Origin: Euryodendron excelsum
Taxonomy: Eukaryota > Streptophyta > Magnoliopsida > Ericales > Pentaphylacaceae
DNA length: 64,000 nt
Assembly: GCA_033060915.1 (NCBI GenBank)
Contig: CM065385.1
Coordinates: 13,139,001-13,203,000 of the forward strand
Direction of reading: 5' to 3'
A model generated the notes under the pieces. That model was not told where the DNA came from, did no database searches, and saw only the letters and a list, made by a program, of their open reading frames with translations. Position numbers and translations under genes: made by a program. Of the stretch, positions 1 to 12,111 are shown piece after piece; position 1 is the first letter of the stretch; each line of letters opens with the position of its first letter.

Positions 1-1280
1 AAACTTTCTTAAATTTAAATCTTTCTAAAATTCTAAATTTCCTAAATTTCAAGTCTTTCTAAATCCAAAACTTTCTAAATTTGAAACTTTCTTAAGTTGA
101 AACTTTCTAAATTCTAAACTTTCCAACTTTCAAAACTTCCCTATTTCAAAACATTCTAAATTCAAAACTTTTCAATTTCAATACTTTCTTAAAATGAAAC
201 TTTTCCTAATTTCGAAACCTTTCTTAATTTCAAAACTTTCCTAATTCGAAAACTTTCCTAAAATGAAACTTTCCTAATTCAAACCTTTCCTAATTTTAAC
301 TTTTCTAAATCTCAAGTCCTTCTTAAATCTCATCTTTCCTAAGTCTAGGTTTCTTAAACCTCAATCTGTCCAAAACAATTCCAATTTCCAATCCTCTATT
401 CTAAATTCAAATCAAGTCCAAATTCCAATTCAACTCCTTTTTCAAATCAAATCTTCTATTTTCTATCGGACTCTTGTACGAACTACGACTAACTTGATTC
501 CTCCAAAAAGATACGTAGGCAACCCTTATGGGTGCGGTCATAACATTTTTCAAGTTTCTATATCCACAAAATCTTTCAAAATTTTCAATCTATTTTCAAA
601 CTTCCAATTCCAAATTTCTATTTCCAAATCTCTATTTTCAATTTTCAAAACCTTCTTTTCAAATTCAAACTTCTATCTCTTTCTTTTCAAATCAAATCAA
701 TTTTTTTCCAAATCTATTTTTCAACCCTCTCCCTCTTGCATTTGCATATCATGTATTATGTCTTTTAAATATTCTTTTTTCTAAAGTGGATAGGATTGGT
801 TATTAGTTAGTTGAAGACTGTCATAGGTGAATCTAGGGTAATTAGACATGTAGGTACCGCAAGGGCGGGGTAGGATGATGGCTTAGTGCGTCTTCCCTAC
901 ACATAACCAACCTCCAAACCTAGATCACTGTTTTCGAAAGATCAAAACGAGCTATTTTTGAAAAATGGCTTAAATGTTTTTCAAAGGTTGCCAAACAACC
1001 TGTTTTCTAAAAAACCCTCTCTTGAGGAGATATTTTCAAAATCGTTTTCCAAAACCGTAAGTGTAGTTTTCGGATTATGTTTAGTTGTTAGGTGACCTAA
1101 CTCACCTTAATCAAGTTAGGTGGTGACTCCAAACTTTTTTTAAAAGAGCTTTATTCAAATCTATTTTTAATTCAAACATAGTTGCACTCATTCTTCTAGG
1201 AGGGTGAGTTCTAACGAGGGAGTACAACATTTTTTCCGCTTGTGTGTGTATTCCTCGAGTGTGAAAAATCTGGGCGTGAC
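1..1280 (+). mobile_element. 3' part of family A LTR (U5 end), gypsy-type
   Basis: This is the downstream part of a giant LTR whose upstream part lies outside the window. Bases 1-470 are the G-poor tract of TTTCTAAA-like words. The conserved island around 476-540 contains ATACGTAGGCAACC and GGTGCGGTCA. The second island (about 845-915) contains GGGGTAGGATGATGG and the TCTTCCCTACAC word. A TGGTGACTCC word follows near 1121, and the end reads AATCTGGGCGTGACA. The same order is seen in the complete copy at 18780-19635. No PBS follows base 1280, so this is probably a solo LTR or a 3' LTR end. There is no coding capacity; the short ORFs here are low-complexity. Confidence 0.75.
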
Positions 1281-1800
1281 AGTTATGTGATTGTAACGTT
1301 GTGAAGTGCATGGTTTGTGTTTTGTGTTGATGCTGTGGGTCTTGTAGGGACCATTTTAAAACGAAACTCTGCCGAAATTTTTAGAAATCAGGGAAAGAGT
1401 TGGAAATGGTTTTGAAATAAAATCTTTTTGAAGGAAAAAAACAGAAAACCCTTGAAATTTTAGAAAACTTGTTTTGACTTGAAGTTGACAAATCAAAATG
1501 TGTATGAAATTCATTTTGACTCGAAACTTGATTTTTAAATCAAAATGTATAGAAAATTCATTTTGACTTGGAAATGAAAATGGAATTTTTAAAATCAAAA
1601 TGTTTAGGAAATTCATTTTGACTTAGAATTGGAATTTGTAAATCAAAATGTGTGGGAAATTCATTTTGACTTATCACTTGAAAAATTTTGTTGTTTGTTT
1701 TTTTTTTTTTTTTTTTTTATACTTTTTTGGTTATTTATTTATTTTATTTTATTATTATTTTTAACTATATGTACCGTATATTAACACCTCTTACCTTGGC
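1281..1800. repeat. Spacer with four diverged 47-55 bp palindromic repeats and a poly-T run
   Basis: Four copies of AAATCAAAATG start at 1490, 1537, 1592 and 1640. Each is followed 10-12 bases later by AAATTCATTTTGACTT, so every copy can fold on itself through CAAAATG and CATTTTG. A long T run follows at about 1694-1720. No gene is seen. Confidence 0.6.
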
Positions 1801-2410
1801 TTACCTTTTCAGGATGGCAGATGCAGGTGATGATAGTTTTGAGAGGAGACGCCGCTCCGGGAAGGCGGCTCGGACGAATTTTTTCAGCAGTTCAGTTGAT
1901 CTGGGGGTAGTCACAAATCAGCTAGCAGGACATTTTCTATCTAGAATGGAAGGGGGAGTAGGTCTCCAGTCGACCCCTTCGCTCCAGTTGAGCTAGCCTT
2001 TAAGGATGAGATGGACGCCGAGATTTCCCACTTTTGACTTTTTAGGATGGCCGATGCTATTTTGAGTTGGCTACAGGTTTGGTATGACGGGTATCCTCCA
2101 GATGAGCAAGGCATTTTTCACCGGTCCTTTAGTTGCATGGCCTCTCTCCTATTGGTGCAACTTATTTTCTGGCAGTGGTTCCCTTTTGGCCACCTAACCT
2201 GTCTCTCTTCCGTTTTGGGGAATGTGAGCTTACCTCTACTCCCCATGAGTATGGCTTCCTCCTAGGCCTTCGGGATGGTTTAGCTGACATTATGGGGCCC
2301 ACTTTTCCTGACGGTTGTATTATAGTGGTCTCAACTCAGCTTGGCCTCTGTCGTGTAGTCCTTTCTTCTGATCCCTTGCCCCAGTTTTCTTATGTTCAGT
2401 AGAGTTTCTG
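1801..2410 (+). pseudogene. Decayed DUF7745-like retrotransposon-associated ORF
   Basis: A degraded coding region. The first open piece begins with MADAGDDSFERRRR at about 1842 and stops at 1996. A second piece covers 2047-2402. In the +2133 frame the residues around 2180-2260 read FRFGECELTSTPHEYGFLLG after a W-P run. This matches the aromatic-rich FRFG-ELTPT-EY signature I know from plant DUF7745 (plant-mobile-domain-like) proteins carried by gypsy elements. Frames change and stops occur, so it is not functional. Its role in such elements is not established. If the neighbouring minus-oriented LTR at 7367 belongs to the same element, this ORF is antisense to it, as Tat-lineage extra ORFs can be. 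The family call rests on one short motif. Confidence 0.45.
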
Positions 2411-2739
2411 TTTTCCCACTTTCAGTTTGTGCTAGACATGACAGCTCATCCAGTTGATTGGCACTCTGTCTCAAGATTGGTCAGTTTGTCGCATGGTGGC
2501 CTTGGCTTTGCTTTTCTTATGATTCTTGGTGTTCTCCTCGAGGGAATGACGTGGTTGACTGCCGATTAGGTGTACTGCTTGCCAGGATTCGTGAGGGACA
2601 CTCCTGTGCTCTTATGGTTGTGTGAGAGACCTTCGGAAGCCTTACTAGGCTCCAGCAGGGGGTCAATGCTCGCTTTTAGGGATATGCTTCATTATTACAG
2701 CTTTGGGTGATTGGACACTTATTCGTTACTCCCCTTTTC

Positions 2740-3240
2740 AGCATACATGGTATCTTGAGGCAGGAGTCATTTGATTAGGGAGGTCGAGGGTGGGCCATTA
2801 CCCCATTCTTTGTTCCTTGTCAGCCATGAAAATTTGAGCTTTCTGAGGTGCATGCTGGTGCTGGAGGTGTCTGAGGGGTGGCTTTATCTCCTTTTTGCAT
2901 TTTTAGCTCGTTCCCTGTTTCCTATTTGAGAGAAAGAGAAAGACATAGAGTTAGTTTTTGTACAAAAACAGTTTATTTATGCATATTATACTTGTTTATT
3001 TTTATTATTATTATTATTTGTTTTTTATAAATGCACATGGAATTAGATGTATGACTTATTTTGCATGTCCTACCTTTTTTATGTATTTATTTTTTATGAA
3101 TGCACAGGTTCATACAGGAATGAAATTTAATGCATGTTATACTTTTTGGATGAATATACATACATGAATGGAATTGAATGTATACCATGCCTTTGATGAA
3201 TATATGAATAGATACAAACTACATAGGAATTTAGTGAATG
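2740..3240 (+). repeat. Dispersed repeat shared with 21690-22204
   Basis: The stretch with GGAGGTCGAGGGTGGGCCAT, then the GAGCTTTCTGAGGTG word, an AGAGAAAGA-rich stretch and several GAATGCACA-like words recurs in the same order at about 21713-22204. It is probably one more piece of an old gypsy-type internal region. No coding potential is recognised. Confidence 0.6.
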
Positions 3241-5439
3241 TACGGGTTATACATGTCATGGATGCATTAGTAATACATGTATATAAGCTATTTACAAAGA
3301 ATGTCCTAGGATTGCCCCATGGCCTATACTCTCAGGATTCTATTTCCCTTCCAAGATTCTGCCCCATTCGGTTTTGTCCCATTCTCATTGGGGTGTGATA
3401 GCATTTGCACCATTCTCCAGTATCTTGACCTTTTGGTTTGCTATCATATCCCTACTTACTACAGGGTTGCTGTTTGGAGTTTTTCTGATCTCACTTGATT
3501 TTCTCTCTCAAATTTTCAAAATGCCATCATGGCTAGAGCGACAACTCGCATGCCCTTTGCAGAGCGATAAACAGCTAAGCCCTCAATCCGAGAAGACTTC
3601 TTTTAGGACCGTAATGTAGGCTGGGTTTAGGGGTTTTAAGAAACGAAAGGATATTCAGGCTCAAAGATCTTCTTTTAGTGGGTTGTTTAGGGTTTAGACC
3701 AAAACCATCTAAGTACACCTTGGAGCATGAGATTGCCCCTGCATTCCTCCCCAGTTCTCCTTTCTCATCCTACTTGTCTCGATATTGTTCAGGCTAATTT
3801 GGACTAAGCAATTTTCTTTGATCAGAGAGGATTTTAATTCAGACTATAACGTAGGCTAGGTTAAGGGTTTTATGAATGAAAATGGTATAAAGGCTCAAAC
3901 ATTATCACTCGTGGGGTTTTAAAAGACCAATGATCACCTTTGGCAACTTAACTTCCATTTACTACTTTCTTCTTTCCTTCATACTCTTGTTGTTCTTCTG
4001 GATCGCTTTCTGCCTTCTAATTTAAGATTCTCTTTTTTTTTTCATCAAGAAATTTGTTGCTAAGTCGACTTTTTGAGATGCCAACTTTTTCATTTATTTA
4101 TTTATTTTTTTTGGGATGACAGTATCTTCTTTTGAAGATCCCCACGGACACAATATCTTCTTTACTAGAGACGCCTTTGACGCTATAACTTCTTGAAGAT
4201 CACCATTTTTATCGTTTCTCATTATATCTTCTTGGAAATCGCTCTTTTCGTCATTGCTTATTATATCTTCTCAAAACTCACCCTTTTCATCATTGCTCAT
4301 TAGCTCCTACTTATGACTTTTGCCTTAACCCAGTATGGGCGGTGATCATCTAGTCGGTTTTCTTGAGGAAAGTAATCGGCTCAAGTGGGCTTTACAAAGG
4401 GACTTGTTTGTGTATGAAGAAGAAATGAGGGCCTTTCATCATTTCAAATTAAATTGCTTAGTCTGTAAAGCCTTATACAAAATTTAGACAATGTTCCTAA
4501 AAAATTGGTATGTTTATGCTGGTAAACCACTATATATTCTATCAAATTAACTACTCTATGCTTACCCCAGTGTGGGGGATGGTTATAGGTTTGGGGATAT
4601 CTGAAAAGAGATCACTGACAGCTCTAGTGGATTGAGTAAAGGATAGTGTTTATTTGTGATAAATAGAATAATGACACCTCGTCATTTTGAGTACTCGGCT
4701 GCCCATCGCTTAGCTAGGATATCATGCAAGTGTCACCTCTTCAATAAAATTCGCACTTCTTTGTTGAGATTGCCTTCCTCTTATCTCTCACTCTCTCTCT
4801 CAGTCTCTCAAAGGTTTTGAACCCCTTTGAGTAGGTTGCCCATGCTACCCCATCCTTTAAGTCGAGTCATTACTGAATGGGAAAGAATCCTTAAACGCAA
4901 CAATCGTCCACAAGAGTATGAGACAAACGGGATAAATTGGGAATTACCTATTTTTATTTAAAAACATGACTACATGGCATGCAGTGTTTATTTAAAGAAG
5001 ATATGAGAAAACCAGAAAGGCAAAAAGAAAATAAATGAATTTTATGAAAACCTCCCTTTTTTAGTGAACCTTTTAGTGGAACCCCTAACAAGGTTTTGAA
5101 ACTTTGCCGACTGCTTTGGTATTTCATTCCCCTAGTGTATCACCAAATGACAGGGGGCGAATTGACAGATCTTTTGCGGTGTTTGGCATAAGTTTGGCAG
5201 TTAAAAGATTCTTTTATAGCATTGCACGGGTCTGATAGGACTTTGCGAACGGTGAAGCCTCCTTTTGCACGGACGATGGTTGTCGTGGTATGGTGTGGAG
5301 ATAACGTCCTGTTAATGGATGGTTAGTTCTTATTGCTCCTTAAAGTAGGTTCAGCCTCTTCTAACAACTAGGCTCATTCTTCCATGAGTTTGAACTTGGT
5401 GGGGTACTAGAGGGATTTCATGAATTCAGTTGTGCTCTT
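3241..5439. other. Degenerate repetitive intergenic stretch, no gene recognised
   Basis: This holds only short accidental ORFs. Two partly similar segments start near 3590 and 3830, each with a GTAGGCTGGG or GTAGGCTAGG word followed by GGTTTTA and GGCTCAAA. A short imperfect repeat of TATATCTTCT-type units lies at about 4130-4310. Parts resemble 41700-41900 (TGTGATAGCATTTGCACCA-like), so this belongs to the same repeat family as 41629-43594. Confidence 0.4.
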
Positions 5440-7347
5440 TGACCTACACAAAGAAAAAGAAAAATAGAATGTAGTCAGCATGTAGAGTTGGAGGTTCTAT
5501 GAGATGCATGTCCTATGATGGTCCCTTCTTTGAAGGAATCTAAGCATGATGACAAGTCCATTTTTGAGGTGGGATTTTGCCCCTATTATGCAATACAATA
5601 CCTCTTTAACGTAGGCCGATTGATATTTCCTTATTTGGACAATCCTGCCTCCATGGACTGAAAGAGATTTGGGCCTCTCTCGAGATATGGTTCTATGTAT
5701 GCCATGAATCTTTAGGGTTTAAGAACCCGTAGGAGTTTTGGTAGGTTCAATTAACATGAGATTGGATTGCTCCTTTCTCTCTACGGTTGATTAGATGCAT
5801 GAGAATGAAATGACTTGAGTCTTTTAGAACTCCTGTCTTGGAATGGATAAGCATAAAAGAAGTGAACGTGTAAGCAATATGATGATAATAAGTGAGTGAT
5901 TTAGAAAAACCCCCTTCTTGTCTTGGTTTGGCCTTCGATTCTCTTGATATTTGGAGATGAGGAGGGGGAAGATAGAAGACAAGAAACAAAAGAGAAGTTA
6001 GTGCCTTGATTTGAAAATTTTTATGCAATGCATGTCCTAAGGGTGCCCCTACTTGAGAGAAAAACTAAACATGATGTATTTGCTCACTTTCGGAGATAGG
6101 GGTTTTGCCCCTGTATGTAGATACCTTACCATCAGATAGGGAACTTCATCCATTCATATATTCATCCATCCATATGTTCATCCATCCATTTGTTCGAGCA
6201 AAATAAAGAAATACATTTTAACTTTGGGTTTACGATACAAAAGAATTGAAATACATTTTAATCGGGGGAGGGGGAACATTTTCCTTTGGGGGGTTCCATA
6301 TATCTAGTGTTACATAAGAAGTCCTAAACTACTCTTGAGTCTTATGATTTTCCTTCCTTGGATTCAATGTCGAGGAGGTCACTGAGAGACCTTGTTGATC
6401 GATTGCCCCTTGTCTTCTTGGCAACCCTATCTCTGTGAGCATGGAGGGATTGGGGCCTCTCCTATGGAATGAATTGAGGTGCATGCCATGAGTCCTTAGG
6501 GTTACGTGGGAACCCGTAGGGTTTAAGTAGGTTTAATGCAAGGGAGAGTGAACTAGGTGTCACTCTCTTTGGGTTGATTATATGCATGAGAATGCAGTGA
6601 CTTGAGTTAATTGGAACTCTCGTCTTGACATGGAATATGAAATGCATGAAAACGGAACATAGAGTATAAGGAGAGAGAATACAGTTGAAGTACATATACA
6701 TGTATGAGCAGTTAGACAAGCATTATAACAGTAAGAATACAATCATTATAATAACAAGAATAAACAGGTATAAATGAAAAATAAGAGCAGTCGCCTTTTC
6801 CTCCATGGTTTTGAAAACAGTGCGCGTGTCTTAAATCCAGTAGAGATTCAGCTATGCAAGGTGTCTATATGAGCATGAGGTTGAGGGTTGACTAATGTGT
6901 CTTAAAAAGGCTCGGTCCCCGGATATTCAAACCTAGGCCCACTCCCCGAGTTGGTGCCATGATTGGTTGGTGATCCAAGCGGGGGAACCATCAAGAGGCC
7001 ATAGGCAAAGAAACTGACACAACATCTTGCCCAGAACTAATATATCGTGTGTGATTTTTGAAAGCAGAGAAAAGAGCCCAACAACTCCCATCCATCCTGT
7101 TCATCACATTCATGCATGGTAGTTAATAAAATTTAAACAAAAAGCGCACCTACAAAACAAAATATGCAAGAGTTAGTATGTAGATGACAAACTTAATACA
7201 AGATAATATGAATAAATGCATGTTTTTTGAAAACAATTTTGAAAATTTTGTTTTGAAAATTTAAAGTGAATAGGATTGAACAAGTTAATTGAAGACTCTA
7301 CATGGGTGAAGGGTAAAGAGACATGATTACGGCCTAACCCTCTAAGT
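5440..7347 (-). repeat. Retroelement internal non-coding region, duplicated at 43595-45568
   Basis: About 1.9 kb that aligns by eye with 43595-45568 in the same order: AATGTAGTCAGCATG, CAATACAATACCTC, the GATGCATGAGAATG words, TTAGGGTTGCGTG-like words and the TTGAGGGTTGACTAATG-like stretch. It ends at the PBS-like motif beside a minus-oriented LTR, so it is probably the untranslated region just downstream of a 5' LTR, read on the minus strand. There is an internal duplication of about 0.5 kb: the ATGCATGTCCTA to TTTTGCCCCT segment at about 5507-5590 recurs at about 6024-6110. No protein domain is recognised on either strand. Confidence 0.55.
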
Positions 7348-7366
7348 GTCCTCAGTGGAGTTGCCA
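7348..7366 (-). other. Primer-binding-site-like motif beside LTR
   Basis: On the minus strand this reads TGGCAACTCCACTGAGGAC, directly downstream of the LTR terminus at about 7367. It closely resembles the TGGCGACTCC-type PBS I associate with Ogre/Tat-type plant gypsy elements (tRNA-Arg class, from memory). The homologous site at 45569-45587 is closer to consensus. Confidence 0.55.
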
Positions 7367-9693
7367 GTTATTGCGCTCTGATTTTTCACACTTGAGGAAT
7401 ACACAAACTATCGCGCCCAAATTTTTTGCACTCGAGGAATACATACACAAGTGGGAAAAACACTGTACTCTCTCGTTAGAACTCATCATTCTAGAAGAAT
7501 GAGTAAGATTAGGTTTGAATTGAAAATGGATTTGAATAAAGGGCTTTTGGAAAACAATTTGGAGTCGCTGCCTAACTTGAAGGTGAGTTAGGTCACCTAA
7601 AAACTAAGCACAATTCGAAAACTACACTTAGGGTTTTTGAAAAATGATTTTTGAAAATACTACCTCTAGAGCGGGTTTTTAAGAAATCAGGTTGTTTGGC
7701 AACCTTTGGAAAATAATTAAGCCATTTTTTGAAAATAAACTCAATTTTGGTCTTTGAAAACAGTGATCTAGGTTTTGAGGTTGGTTACGTGTAGGGAAGA
7801 TGCACTAAGCCATCACCCTACCCCGCTCTTGCGGTATCTACATGTCAATTTACCCTAGATTCACCTATGAGAGTCTTCAACTAACAAATGTACAATCCTA
7901 TTTACTTTAGAAATGAATTTTTAAAAAGAAATTAATATGATGCATGAGTGCAAGTGCAAGAAAAAGAGAGTTGAAAAATAGATTTGAAAAGAAATTGATT
8001 TTAAAAAAAAAAGAGGTTTGAAAAGATAGATTTGAAATTGGAAAGTTTTAGAAATTGGAAATAGAGATTTGAAAATAGATTTTTTTGAATTGGAAACTTG
8101 AAATAGATTATGAAATTGGAAGTTGGAAAAAAGTTATAGAATTGGAGATCTGAAAGAAGTTATGACTGCACCCATGGAGGTTGCCTACGTATCCTTTTTT
8201 AGGAATTCAGGTCAGTCGTAGTTCGGACAAGGGTCCGATAGAGAATAGAAGGTTTTGATTTGAAAAAAAAGAGATTTTGATAGGAAAAAGGAGTTTGATT
8301 TGAACTTAGAATAGAAGATTGGAATTTGGAATTTGGAATTGAAAAGATTGGACTTCGATTTGGAAAGATAGAACTTGGAAGAAGGATTTGGACTTGTTTT
8401 GGAAACATTGAGATTTAGAAAACCTAGACTTAGGAAGATAGGATTTAGGAAGGACTCGAGGTTTAAGAAAGATTTGACTCGAATGTTGGACTTAGAAGAT
8501 CAGGAAAAGATTGGATTCAGGAAAAATTCGAATCAGGAAAGTCTCGATTTAGGAAAATTTCAAAATAGGAAAGTTTCTATTTGGGAACGTTTCAATTTAG
8601 GAAAGTTTTGAAATAAGAAACATTTGAAAATTGGAAAGGTTTTGTTTTAAGAAAGTATTGAAATTGGAAAGTTTTGAATTTGGAATGTTTTGAAATAGGG
8701 AAGTTTTGAAAGTAAGAAAGTTTTAGATTTGGAAATATGTGAATTTAGAAAGTTTGGAAGTTTAGAAAGATTAGAGAGATTTGAAAAATTAGATTTGGAA
8801 AGTTAAGATTTGGAAAGGGATGGAGTTAAGAGAGGTTGGGATTAGGAAAGATGAGAAATTTTAAGTTTAAGCAAAGATTTAAAAGTTTAGGTTTAGAAAA
8901 GTATGAGATTAGGAAGGAGTGAATTAGGAAAGATTTGGAGTTGGAAAGATTGAGATTCCTATTTCCTAAAACAAAGGATTGGATTTTATTTCTAAAAGAG
9001 AGGGTTTGATTTTGTTTCCAAAAACGGAGGATAGGATCTAGTTTCCTAAATGGGAGATGGGATTTGGTTTCCTAAAGGGAAGATTGGATTTGACATGGAT
9101 TTGGAAAGGGAAGTTTTAGAAACCCTAGATTTGGAAGAACATAGTTTTGATATAGAAAATAGTTTTTGGAAATATATATAATTTTGATGTAGAAAACAAG
9201 AGGTTTTGGAAACCTAGGTTTTGAGGCCAAAATAAGGGATTGAAAATCATGTTTTTAGGAAGGAAAATTAGGGTTTCCTAATTGTGGGTTCTAGGATTTG
9301 ACTTGGGCTCTAAGAAAAGAGATTTTTGGAGAGTGAATTTTTTAGAAAGGGAGATTTTTGGAAAAAAATCCTAGAGAGGAGTTTTTAGAAAGTGAATTTG
9401 AAAAGAGAGTTTTTGGAAGGAAATTGTTGGAAAGAGTTTTTAGGAAAGAGATTTAGGGAGAGAGTTTTCTTAGAAAGAAACCTAGGGAGTGTTTTTAGGA
9501 AAGGAATTTTGAAGAGAGCTTTTTGGAAAGGAGTTTAAAAAGAAGTTTAGAAAAATAGATTTTTGGAGGGAGTTTTTGAAAACAATTTTGGAAAGGAATT
9601 TAAATAGAGTTTATGAAAAGCATATTGAAAAAGAGATTTTTAGGAGGAGATTTTTGAGAAGAGATTTTTTAGAAAGTATATAAAATATCTCAC

Positions 9694-9851
9694 TTTCCTA
9701 AAGCGATTCTAACCATAAGAAGGTTAGAACCACTTTAAGATAGTGGTTTTGAAAACAACAATGTTTTGAAAATATGGACCATATTGGTTATTTTAAATAT
9801 AACACTTTCCTAAAGCAACCCTAACCATGAAAAAGCTAGAATCACCCTAGG
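9694..9851 (-). other. Pair of long leader hairpins (minus-strand sense)
   Basis: Two inverted repeats. One has arms at 9694-9714 and about 9722-9740. The other has arms 9809-9826 and 9834-9851 with a 7-base loop. In the minus-strand sense the arms pair almost throughout if G-U pairs are allowed. They correspond in order and spacing to 16849-17005 and 39810-39963. Confidence 0.6.
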
Positions 9852-10573
9852 ATTGTGATTTTGAAAACAAGTTTTGAAAAAGACGGTTTTAATGCAAGTT
9901 TGAAAACAATGTTAATGTAAGTTTTGAAAATGAGTTTGAGAATGAATTTTAGAAGAATGCAAGATTATGATATGCACAATGCAAGTTGGGGTCATGAACA
10001 TACAAGGTTAAAGGCTTCACCACACAATCAAGGGGGCCGAACCCACGTGGTCTTCGGTTAGACTAAAAGAAAACTCCCAACACGATGACCCTCCAATAGC
10101 CTAATCTTACATAGAGACCGGAAAGTCCCTTGTTTCAAGCATTCAAGAAGGGGGGGGGGGAAGAACATGGGGGATTAAAATAAAAGAAAACCCAAGTGGG
10201 TTCAGAGAAAGAACAGAGGGGGGAAGATGCGCAAACATAATAGGAAGCCTACCTTGTGTCTTCTTTATTTTGCTTTGGTTTGCGCACTTTGCTTTGCTTG
10301 CTTCGCTTCGGTCTTCACTTCAGTCTTTAAGAGTTTATCGTCGATCTTCAAAGCTTTGTAGTTGTAGCAATCCAAGTCTTCAATGGAGGGTTTGAGGCTA
10401 GTGTATGAGTATATGAGAGTGTATGAGTGTAGAGGAGGCTAGGGTTTGCGTATGGAGGCTAGGGTTTGGGAAAACCTAAGGAGACTAGGGTTTAGAGAGG
10501 CTACGAGCTCTGTATATCGAAAAGTAGGGTTTTTAGACTAAGTTTGTGGACCTCTTTCTTGATGGAGGAGGCT

Positions 10574-10590
10574 CTGTAGTTATAGAGAGA
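10574..10590 (-). promoter_or_regulatory. TATA-like box of LTR
   Basis: On the minus strand CTCTCTATAACTACAGAGCC corresponds to CTATAAATACAGAGCC of the solo LTR at 16109. It has the same upstream TGGCGCCA palindromes (10610-10680). One base differs from a good TATA box. Confidence 0.45.
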
Positions 10591-12111
10591 GGAATGACCT
10601 GGCGCTTGTTGTAGTGGCGCCAGGCCAAAAAACCTTCTTGCACCATTAGGAGTGGCGCCAGCCACTTAGGAAAGTTTTGAGGTCGGCAAACAACGTATCT
10701 TGAGAAAATTTGGGCTCCTATACTAGTGACTACCATGCAATTTTTAGCCTGACTTCATTAAGAGTGACTTCGGAAGGTCCGGGAAGGATTTGAAGGGGCC
10801 GGGCACGACCCGGAAGGCCGGAAAAGGGCAAGAACTCTTAGAATAGGGTCCCAGACGTAATGGACTTGAAAAAGGATGTCAGGGTTTGTTAGAGGGGTCG
10901 ACCGGGCTATTAGGGGCAAAATGATCAACCGGGCCGAAAAGCTGCCGAGATGGACTCGGAATATCCTGGTAGAAGACTCGAGATTTGGAACCATTATTTA
11001 GAATATTCCCAAAGGTTACCGGTTTGATACCTAGAGCCGGTGTGGTCGGAAAAGGCGACCGGCCCACCAGGGGCAAAACTGTTATTTTGCACCAGATTTG
11101 CCAGAATTGACCCGGAATGATCCAGAAAGATAAGAGAAGGTTGAGAATACTATAAGAAGCATTCTCGAGAGGTTACCGATTTGATACCTACAGCCGGTGT
11201 GGTTCCCAGAGCGTTCGGATGCTTAAGGGCAAAATGGTCATATTGATCGAAAAGTTTCGGAATTGGTTCGAAACTGACTAGAAGGCACCTAGTCATGCCG
11301 GATTGCTTTTAAGACAATCTTGGAAGGGCGGACTTACCGTTTTGGGGACTTAGGTATTATCTTAAGAAACGTGCTGGAAAATGGCCCTAGGGGCAGTTTG
11401 GTCATTTTTCACCGGAGTAGGCTAGCAAGCACTGGTGTTGACCTGGGTTTTGAATGTTTCCGTCACTCTAGCGGTAGTCCCGTGATATAAGGGTTTGTCG
11501 GCAATTCCCTATATTGACTTGTTTGTGAGTACTTTCGCTACTCTAACAGTTGCAATGTTTGCGAGTACTTCCGCTACTCTAACGGTTCGCGATCATTCCC
11601 AAGATTGCCTGATCTCGGGAAGCTACTAAAGGGACTTAGCGCCTGAGGAATCAACTTTCTCGGAAGGCATGTCGACACGGACATTTCTGTATTGGAGGGC
11701 TAGTAGGCGCCAAAGGTGGACCGTTCTACCATCTAGGGGACTTGGGGCCTCGTCCCGGTCGATAGGTTTGAAGGGACTTACTGTTCTGAAGAGTTTACTC
11801 GGAAACGTGCCAGACATGATAGACTTACCGTCTCGAAGAATCAACTTTCTCGAGAGAGAGATTGGAATTGGAATTGGAAAGGGGACTTACCGTCTTCGGA
11901 AAGACGTGCTTATTAGAATTGGATTGAACAATGCCTCCAAGGGCATTTTGGTTATTTTGCCTCTATTTGGGCTCGACGGGCCTCCAAAGCAATGGATAGA
12001 CAGGATTAGACTTGGAAAGTTGATTTGACTCCAAATATGTCCACATTGATTTGAATACAAGTCTGGATGGACTGTAGACTGCCGAGCAGTAAAAAATGAG
12101 GTGCTTACACT

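Larger units (their letters stand above)
7367..12109 (-). mobile_element. Family A LTR, minus orientation
   Basis: Read on the minus strand, the LTR begins at 12109 with TGTAAGCACCTCATTTTTTAC and runs through the hairpin-repeat region (about 11850-11380). It continues through the GTATCAAACCGGT-type repeats (about 11300-10780), a TATA-like box near 10580, and the long hairpins at 9809-9851 and 9694-9742. It ends with the G-poor tract and the conserved islands at about 8220-8160 and 7850-7790. Two overlapping ends are present: ATTTGGGCGCGATA at about 7409 and AATCAGAGCGCAA at about 7370, as if the terminus were duplicated by about 40 bp. No convincing target duplication is visible (CAAAC against CTAGT). 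Confidence 0.75.

Noticed and set aside
1..470. Centromeric satellite in the TTTCTAAA-rich tract
   Set aside because: Words recur without a fixed period and the tract is the leader part of the giant LTR seen at 16730-18790.
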